From NCBI GenBank assembly GCA_027314845.1, contig DAHVAA010000036.1:1-11208 (forward strand): DNA of 11,208 nt, given 5' to 3'. The notes below the pieces were generated by a model. It searched no databases. It was not told where the DNA came from and saw only the letters and a program-made list of their open reading frames with translations. This document shows, piece after piece, positions 6,699 to 11,208 of this stretch (within the stretch, counting starts at the first letter, position 1; each line of letters opens with the position of its first letter). Origin of the DNA: Thermoplasmata archaeon (GTDB lineage Archaea; Thermoplasmatota; Thermoplasmata; UBA184). A program made the position numbers and the translations under genes.

Positions 6699-6899
6699 CG
6701 CTTGGGGACGTTTCGCGGGCCGACGGACGCGGGAGCTCCCACGGCTCCGCGTCCGCGTCGAACCATCCGACCCGCGTCCACGACGGGCTCGCAGCGCTCG
6801 CACCGTCCGGGTTAGCGACCGTCCCACGGCCGAGCCCGGCCGCCTCGCCCTCGCGGGTCCCGGAATGAGGCGAAAGTCGGCGACCCGACCCTCGACCGG

Positions 6900-6916
6900 A
6901 ACCGGGGCTCCCGGTT
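6900..6916 (-). terminator. Perfect 7-bp hairpin just after the phosphoesterase stop
   Basis: AACCGGG (6900-6906) pairs with CCCGGTT (6910-6916) across a 3-nt loop. It begins 1 nt beyond the TAG at 6918-6920 on the minus strand. No U tract follows. The position echoes the stop-overlapping hairpin of cysC. Confidence 0.3.
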
Positions 6917-6917
6917 A

Positions 6918-9770
6918 CTACTGGACCTTCGGAGAGCTCTCCGCGGCCGTCGTCGGAGGCGCGCGTGGCGGGGGCCCGGGTTCCCGTCGTCGAAGCCTCA
7001 AGGCGATCACCGCTCCGATCGCGCTCAGGAGTGCAACGTTCGCGATCACCACCTCGTTCAACGGGGTTAGGAGGGAGAACGGAGCGGGCCCCGAGACGAA
7101 GGAGACCGCCACCGGGGCGCTTTCGGGGCCAAAGACCCGGAGCTCGCCCGATGCGCCTTGGTAGCCCGGAGCAGCGGTGAGGTACGCATACGTGCCGTCC
7201 GAGACCGAGAACCGAACGACGGAGGTGCCGTCCGACCAGTGCGTCACCACGAGCGTACCGACCGCGGAGGGAACGACCTGGATCGACGTCGAGGCGCTTC
7301 CCGTCAGGCTCACCGACCAATTCGTTCCGGTCGGGAGTCCGCCCGCGGTGAACTCAAGGGCATACATCACCGGGGTGAACGTCAGATTGACGGCGACCGG
7401 GGCCCCGCGCACCGTCACCGACGACGGTCCCGACGCCGTGAAGCCGGGCGGGGGGATCGACGAGACGGTGTACGTCCCGTTCGGCTCGGAGAACACGACG
7501 GTCGAACCGGAGGAGTTCTCCGTCACCCCGTTCAGCGCGATGCTCCAGGAGCTCCCCGGCGCAAGCCCGGCTTCGGTACACGAGACGGTGTAGGAGTACG
7601 GCGTGAAGGTGATGTTCACCTCGACCGGCCCCCCGAGGACGTCCAGGGTTCCGGACCGGGGAGCGGCCGTGTACCCCGGGAGTGCGACGACGGCGAACCG
7701 GTACGTGCCGTTCGGCTCCAACGCAGAGATGGTCGGGGTCGAGGAGCCCTCGGGGGTTCCGTTCAGCGTCACCGACCAGGGCGTGCCCGACGGGAGACCG
7801 CTTTCGGTCCACGATACGCCGTACGTCGCCGAGGAGATCGGGGCGAACGTTACGGTGACGCCCACGGGAAGGCCGCCGACCGTCACCGACCCCGAGCGCG
7901 GTGAGGAGGTAAAACCGCCGACCGGTCCCACCGAGTAGGCGTACGTCCCGTTCGGCTCGGCGAACGTAAGGGACGAGGTCGTGGAGCTCTGCGAAGTCGT
8001 GTTGAGGGTCACCGACCACGAGGTGCCGGGCCCGAGGCCGGTCTCCGTGAACGTCACGGAATAGTCCACCGGTGCAACGGCTGTGAACGCGATCGACTCG
8101 ACGACCCGGGCTCCCGTCACGTCGAGCGTTCCCGACGAGGGGGTTACGAGGTATCCCGACACCGCCCCGATCGAGTACGCGTACGTCCCGTTCGGCACGG
8201 TGAACGCGATGGTCGAGCCCGTGGAGCTCCGGGATGCGCTGTCGAGGTTCACCGACCAGGTGGTACCCGAAGCGAGACCGGATTCGTTGAAGTCCACGGC
8301 ATAGGTGAACAGGGTGTACGTCACGCTCACCTGCACCGGGCCGCCGCTCACGTTCACGGATCCCGACGGGGGATGGGGGCTGTACCCGGGCACCGCGCCC
8401 ACGGTATAACCGTGCGTCCCGTTCGGCTCGGCGAAGACGATGGTCGAACTCGAGGAGCTCGCCGTCGCCCCGTCGACCGTCACGGACCACCCGGTCCCCG
8501 CGACGAGCCCCGACTCCACGAACGAAAGCGAGTAGGTCGGACGCGTGTAGGTCACGGTCACGTCCACCGCAGCCCCTTGGACCGTCACGTTTCCCGAGGC
8601 GGGCGAGACGGTGAAGCCCGAGACCCCGCCCACGGTGTACGCATAGGTTCCGTCCGGCTCGGAGAAGCTGACGGTCGAACTCGTGGAGCTCTTCGAGATC
8701 CCGTTCAGCGTCACCGACCACGAGGTGCCCGTCGGGAGGCCCGTCTCCGTGAACGTCACCTTCGACGAAGACACGAACGAGAACAAGTCCTGCATCGGAG
8801 GGTTTAGGCTCCAGCTATCGTTCCCCAGGGTCCCTGCCGGCAGTCCCAAGAGCCATTCCGACGTCGTCATCAACGAGTACGTGTCGTAGAAGGTGTTCGA
8901 ACTCAGCCTCCGCGAGTACGGGCTCACCACCACCGTGTAGACCTGTCCTCCCGACGAACCGTTCACCACCGGAGAGTGGTGCACGCCGTTCTCGTCGAAC
9001 GCGATGATGAACGCGGTGTGCGGGAAGATGGTCGTGTCGTTGATGAGGGGGCTCAGCCATCCCTTCAGCCACGCGTCCCCGACCGCGATCGTCGAGTTGT
9101 GGTCGTCGTTCGTCGTGTTCGGCGCCACGAACGCGTAGTTCGGGATCGTCCCCGCACTGACATCGTTCGTCCACGACGTCCACGTCAGGTCGTGCGCGTT
9201 GCACCGAGCCGCATTGCCCTCGATGTCCGAGAACATGATGAGCGGGTTGTGGTGCTGATCGTACCCGACCGTCCAGTTGAGCGTCCGGTTGCACGGCGTC
9301 GGCATGCTCTGCTCGAACGCCGCCCAGCTCGCCCCCACCGTGTCCGCGAGGTCCCCGATGTTTCCGCTCGGCTGCGGGTACGTCTTGTTCGCGACGCCGG
9401 AGATCGCCGCCTCGTACGAAGGGATCGACCCGTGCGCGATCCCGTACGCGTTCGTCGCCGACGCGTAGGTCCGTGCCAGATAGGCCTCGAACGGGCCCTG
9501 GGCGAGCACCGTCGAGTAGTTCTGGTTCTCCATCATGACCACGACGACGTGCTGGATCGGGGTCGGGAACGTGGGCGCTACCGCCCGGGTCTCGGACACC
9601 GAAAGCGGACCCCCCGGTCCTCCCGGAGACAGGGAAGGGACCTCCCTCGCGACGCCGAAAGTGAGCCCGGGGCCGACCACGAGCAGAAGGACCGTGGCGA
9701 CCACGAAGAAGAACGCGGGTCCGCCAGCTCCACGGCGACTTGCCGGGGGGTTTCCGGCTTTCTGCAACAT
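6918..9770 (-). CDS. Membrane-anchored extracellular phosphoesterase (AcpA/phospholipase C family) with seven stalk repeats
   Basis: A 950-residue surface phosphoesterase. An N-terminal signal or anchor (about 18-37, after RRGAGG) is followed by a PF04185-type catalytic domain (about 72-335). Visible family motifs are VVVVMMENQNYS (75-86) with Glu81 and Asn82 as likely metal ligands; HGSIPSY (113-119), equivalent to the family's 'HPSLPNY'; HHNPLIMF (173-180); IPNYAFVAPNTTNDDH (209-224); and IIAFDENG (255-262) with Asp259 and Glu260. Seven beta-rich repeats of 76-91 residues (337-893) then form a stalk. One C-terminal membrane span (about 907-924) ends in RLRRRE, with a Pro-rich cytosolic tail. 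I count 23 N-x-S/T sequons, suggesting heavy glycosylation. The substrate (phosphomonoester or phospholipid) cannot be told from sequence. Two sulfotransferase genes flank it. No sortase-type tail signal is seen. Confidence 0.92.
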   Translation of the reverse strand: MLQKAGNPPASRRGAGGPAFFFVVATVLLLVVGPGLTFGVAREVPSLSPGGPGGPLSVSETRAVAPTFPTPIQHVVVVMMENQNYSTVLAQGPFEAYLARTYASATNAYGIAHGSIPSYEAAISGVANKTYPQPSGNIGDLADTVGASWAAFEQSMPTPCNRTLNWTVGYDQHHNPLIMFSDIEGNAARCNAHDLTWTSWTNDVSAGTIPNYAFVAPNTTNDDHNSTIAVGDAWLKGWLSPLINDTTIFPHTAFIIAFDENGVHHSPVVNGSSGGQVYTVVVSPYSRRLSSNTFYDTYSLMTTSEWLLGLPAGTLGNDSWSLNPPMQDLFSFVSSSKVTFTETGLPTGTSWSVTLNGISKSSTSSTVSFSEPDGTYAYTVGGVSGFTVSPASGNVTVQGAAVDVTVTYTRPTYSLSFVESGLVAGTGWSVTVDGATASSSSSTIVFAEPNGTHGYTVGAVPGYSPHPPSGSVNVSGGPVQVSVTYTLFTYAVDFNESGLASGTTWSVNLDSASRSSTGSTIAFTVPNGTYAYSIGAVSGYLVTPSSGTLDVTGARVVESIAFTAVAPVDYSVTFTETGLGPGTSWSVTLNTTSQSSTTSSLTFAEPNGTYAYSVGPVGGFTSSPRSGSVTVGGLPVGVTVTFAPISSATYGVSWTESGLPSGTPWSVTLNGTPEGSSTPTISALEPNGTYRFAVVALPGYTAAPRSGTLDVLGGPVEVNITFTPYSYTVSCTEAGLAPGSSWSIALNGVTENSSGSTVVFSEPNGTYTVSSIPPPGFTASGPSSVTVRGAPVAVNLTFTPVMYALEFTAGGLPTGTNWSVSLTGSASTSIQVVPSAVGTLVVTHWSDGTSVVRFSVSDGTYAYLTAAPGYQGASGELRVFGPESAPVAVSFVSGPAPFSLLTPLNEVVIANVALLSAIGAVIALRLRRREPGPPPRAPPTTAAESSPKVQ
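7092..8762 (-). repeat. Seven tandem stalk repeats inside the phosphoesterase gene
   Basis: Units (residues): 337-412, 413-489, 490-569, 570-649, 650-726, 727-802 and 803-893. Each opens with a Y/K-x-V-x-F strand, then an ETGLPxGTxWSVxLNG-type block, a Ser/Thr-rich turn, EPNGTYAYxVG, then GFxxxPxSGxVxV and a final VTVTFT strand. The fold is presumably immunoglobulin/FN3-like (inference). At DNA level the segment encoding EPNGTY recurs as GTCCCGTTCGGCTCGG or close variants on the plus strand. Unit 7 is divergent, with an insertion at about 826-850. Confidence 0.9.
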
Positions 9771-9810
9771 TTCCGGGCGGACCGAACGCCGGGACGCAGG
9801 TCCGGTGTGG

Positions 9811-9818
9811 CTTATAGC
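9811..9818 (-). promoter_or_regulatory. TATA box of the phosphoesterase gene
   Basis: On the minus strand it reads GCTATAAG, preceded by CCAAGGC. Its centre is about 44 nt before ATG 9770, predicting a leader near 17 nt. The leader has no clear Shine-Dalgarno sequence. Confidence 0.5.
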
Positions 9819-10032
9819 GCCTTGGTCCTCCTCCGACCCGGCCCAGAATCGTGGTCAAAGTGGGAACAGTCCGTGGACCGCGACGCCCGGGGCCCGGTCC
9901 GCAAGAGCCCTCGAGCGACGGCGCGGACGGGCCGAGCCCGCTCGCGGCCAGCACCGACGCGCGGCCGCCGAGCTCCCGGATCCGATCGGGCCGCGCCGGC
10001 CGGACCGGGCCACAACGCCGGCCGAGGCCGTC
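9819..10032. other. Spacer between the second sulfotransferase and phosphoesterase genes
   Basis: Very G+C-rich and without a supported gene. Several reading frames cross it, but they have Arg/Pro/Gly-rich shadow composition. It carries the 3' end of the sulfotransferase gene and the upstream promoter region of the phosphoesterase gene. Confidence 0.4.
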
Positions 10033-11064
10033 TCAGGAGCTCCGTCGATACCCGTATCGCTGGGCCAGCCACCCGGCGACGAGCCAGAACGCCGACTGGC
10101 TCTTCGCGGGAAGCTTCGTCCGCCACTCGAGGTCGGCCGCGAGGTGCACCGCCGGGCGAAACCGCAGCCGGTTGGCATCGATCAGGTGGTCGATGGGAAG
10201 GGACGCCTCCTCGACGACGGCCCGAACCAGGCCCGACATGTCCATCTGGAGGAACTCCCCGACGCGCGTGAGGGTCCCCTCGGGGTTCGCCAAGAGTTCC
10301 TCGTATCGTACCCGGAGATACCGGTTCCTGGGACGGCCGCACAAGATCGTGGACAGGAGGTTCACGAGCACCCAGCGTACGGTCATCCCCCACGCGTTCT
10401 TGACGACCGGCCGGAACTGGCCCCCCTGGGATCGGGTCAACCGGGAGTACATGACGGCTCGGCCGTCCCGCACAATGTGCAGGAAGTAGGGATCGAGTCC
10501 GTACGGGCGCGCGAGCTTGCGGACGAGTCCCCGCACCGGGTGCTTGCTCAGGTCTACGAGGACCGGTACTTCCGCCGTCTCCGCGATGATCCGCTGGAAG
10601 TCGACCGTGCGGCGTTCGTGCGCTCGAAGCGCGGGCGATCCGACCAGCGCCGATAGCGCCGTCCGGGGAAGAGAGGGATAGTGCTCGTACCGCCGTTGTC
10701 CCGCCTGAAGCGCCTCGAGGTCGACCCGGCCGCGGCACCGGGCCCACACCACGGACCAGAACTCACATTTCGCGGCGGGGACACCGCAGGAGCAGACCCG
10801 GGTCGAGTCTCGGAACCGGGCGGGAAGGGCCGAGAGCTCGCCGGTCGTCTGGATCTGAGGATGGGTGCCGAGGAGGACTCCGAGGATCGTGGAGCCGGAC
10901 CGCCACGACCCGAGCACGTACACTACCTTGAGCGGCTCGACCGGCGGTGTCCTCCGCGCGTCCGGGAGCGCCACCGGCCCCGCCAACGTTCCGTCCCGCG
11001 GGCCCAGAGCCGCGCCCGGTGCGGTCGATCCGGACAGCACCGCGCCCCCGGGATCCGTCGACAT
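10033..11064 (-). CDS. PAPS-dependent sulfotransferase, copy 2
   Basis: A paralogue of the sulfotransferase ending at 5667, with 343 residues from ATG 11064. The 5'-phosphosulfate loop is SWRSGSTIL (53-61). CSCG (91-94), Cys100 and FW (102-103) repeat the CxCGx5CxFW motif. The 3'-phosphate site is HIVRDGRAVMYSRL (196-209), with Arg199 and Ser207. YLRVRYEELL (249-258) and HLIDANRLRF (293-302) align with the other copy. Like that copy it ends in an aromatic tail (FWLVAGWLAQRYGYR). There is no signal peptide, so it probably acts at the cytosolic side. The start is uncertain: a GTG at 11076 has GGGAGA just before it and a CATATG-like box 29 nt upstream, and a TTG at 11202 would add 46 residues. 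The acceptor is unknown. Confidence 0.87.
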   Translation of the reverse strand: MSTDPGGAVLSGSTAPGAALGPRDGTLAGPVALPDARRTPPVEPLKVVYVLGSWRSGSTILGVLLGTHPQIQTTGELSALPARFRDSTRVCSCGVPAAKCEFWSVVWARCRGRVDLEALQAGQRRYEHYPSLPRTALSALVGSPALRAHERRTVDFQRIIAETAEVPVLVDLSKHPVRGLVRKLARPYGLDPYFLHIVRDGRAVMYSRLTRSQGGQFRPVVKNAWGMTVRWVLVNLLSTILCGRPRNRYLRVRYEELLANPEGTLTRVGEFLQMDMSGLVRAVVEEASLPIDHLIDANRLRFRPAVHLAADLEWRTKLPAKSQSAFWLVAGWLAQRYGYRRSS

Positions 11065-11102
11065 GTCGGTCGTCACGTCTCTCCCTAGGACGAGGCTGCC
11101 GG

Positions 11103-11108
11103 CATATG
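11103..11108 (-). promoter_or_regulatory. Possible TATA-like element for sulfotransferase copy 2
   Basis: CATATG, centred about 29 nt before the alternative GTG start at 11076 and about 41 nt before ATG 11064. It is a weak match, given mainly because of the spacing. Confidence 0.28.
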
Positions 11109-11208
11109 GTTGTTCCGAGCCTCCGGGGGCGAGCGACCGGAGGATACATCGGTATCGACTTCCCGGCGTCGCTGTCTCAAGTCGCGTTCGAGTGTTGGAC
11201 AAAGGTGT

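Noticed and set aside
6660..6827. 56-codon N-terminal extension of sulfotransferase copy 1
   Set aside because: It contains the TATA box at 6692-6698 and is an Arg-rich sequence with no family similarity.
5404..7320. 638-codon minus-strand open frame spanning a spacer, the first sulfotransferase gene and part of the phosphoesterase gene
   Set aside because: Out of frame with two well-supported genes, with Arg/Pro/Gly-rich composition and no motifs.
7354..8721. 455-codon minus-strand open frame within the stalk repeats
   Set aside because: It appears repetitive only because the underlying gene is repetitive; its composition is Arg/Gly/His-rich.
7092..8762. Regular repeats as a possible CRISPR array or tandem DNA satellite
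   Set aside because: The period is about 230 nt, in frame, with protein-level conservation and coding throughout.
8815..10271. Long open frames on both strands over the phosphoesterase catalytic region (minus 8815-9954, plus 8976-10271)
   Set aside because: Arg-rich shadows of the real frame; they run past the real gene start and promoter.

Overview
The window looks like chromosomal DNA from a high-G+C archaeon, most plausibly a Thermoplasmatota-type lineage. Three things point that way. Several genes have TATA-like boxes at archaeal spacing; the clearest is about 28 nt before the start of the APS kinase gene, which suggests a leaderless mRNA. The secreted proteins are dense in N-x-S/T sequons. 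One of them carries tandem 'ETGLPxGTxWSVxLNG'-type beta-rich repeats, which I associate from general knowledge with Thermoplasmata exoproteins. The lineage is an inference; there is no rRNA or other marker here.

Layout. Bases 1-152 are the tail of an upstream locus, with several small hairpins ending in a T4 run. Three plus-strand genes follow: an MtnX/SerB-like HAD phosphatase (153-962), a membrane-anchored extracellular PQQ-type beta-propeller protein (1133-2863) and an APS kinase, cysC (3137-3691). Four minus-strand genes follow: a GT2 glycosyltransferase with an unassigned C-terminal region (3954-5285), a sulfotransferase (5667-6659), a large membrane-anchored phosphoesterase with seven stalk repeats (6918-9770) and a second, paralogous sulfotransferase (10033-11064). 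Every gene is separated from its neighbours by 170-380 nt. Most have a recognisable TATA-like element, so they look individually transcribed rather than operonic.

How the genes may work together. APS kinase makes PAPS, the sulfate donor of sulfotransferases. Two sulfotransferases, a dolichyl-phosphate-sugar-synthase-like GT2 and two sequon-rich surface proteins lie in the same few kilobases. I read this as a candidate module for building and sulfating surface glycans or glycoproteins. Each family call is well supported by motifs; the link between them is an inference from proximity. The most distinctive pattern is in the phosphoesterase. The central five stalk repeats each carry a PNGT sequon at the same phase, whereas the first and last repeats have Asp instead of Asn there, giving a regular ladder of predicted glycosylation sites. 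Several genes have long in-frame 5' extensions that I rejected because the promoter lies inside them.
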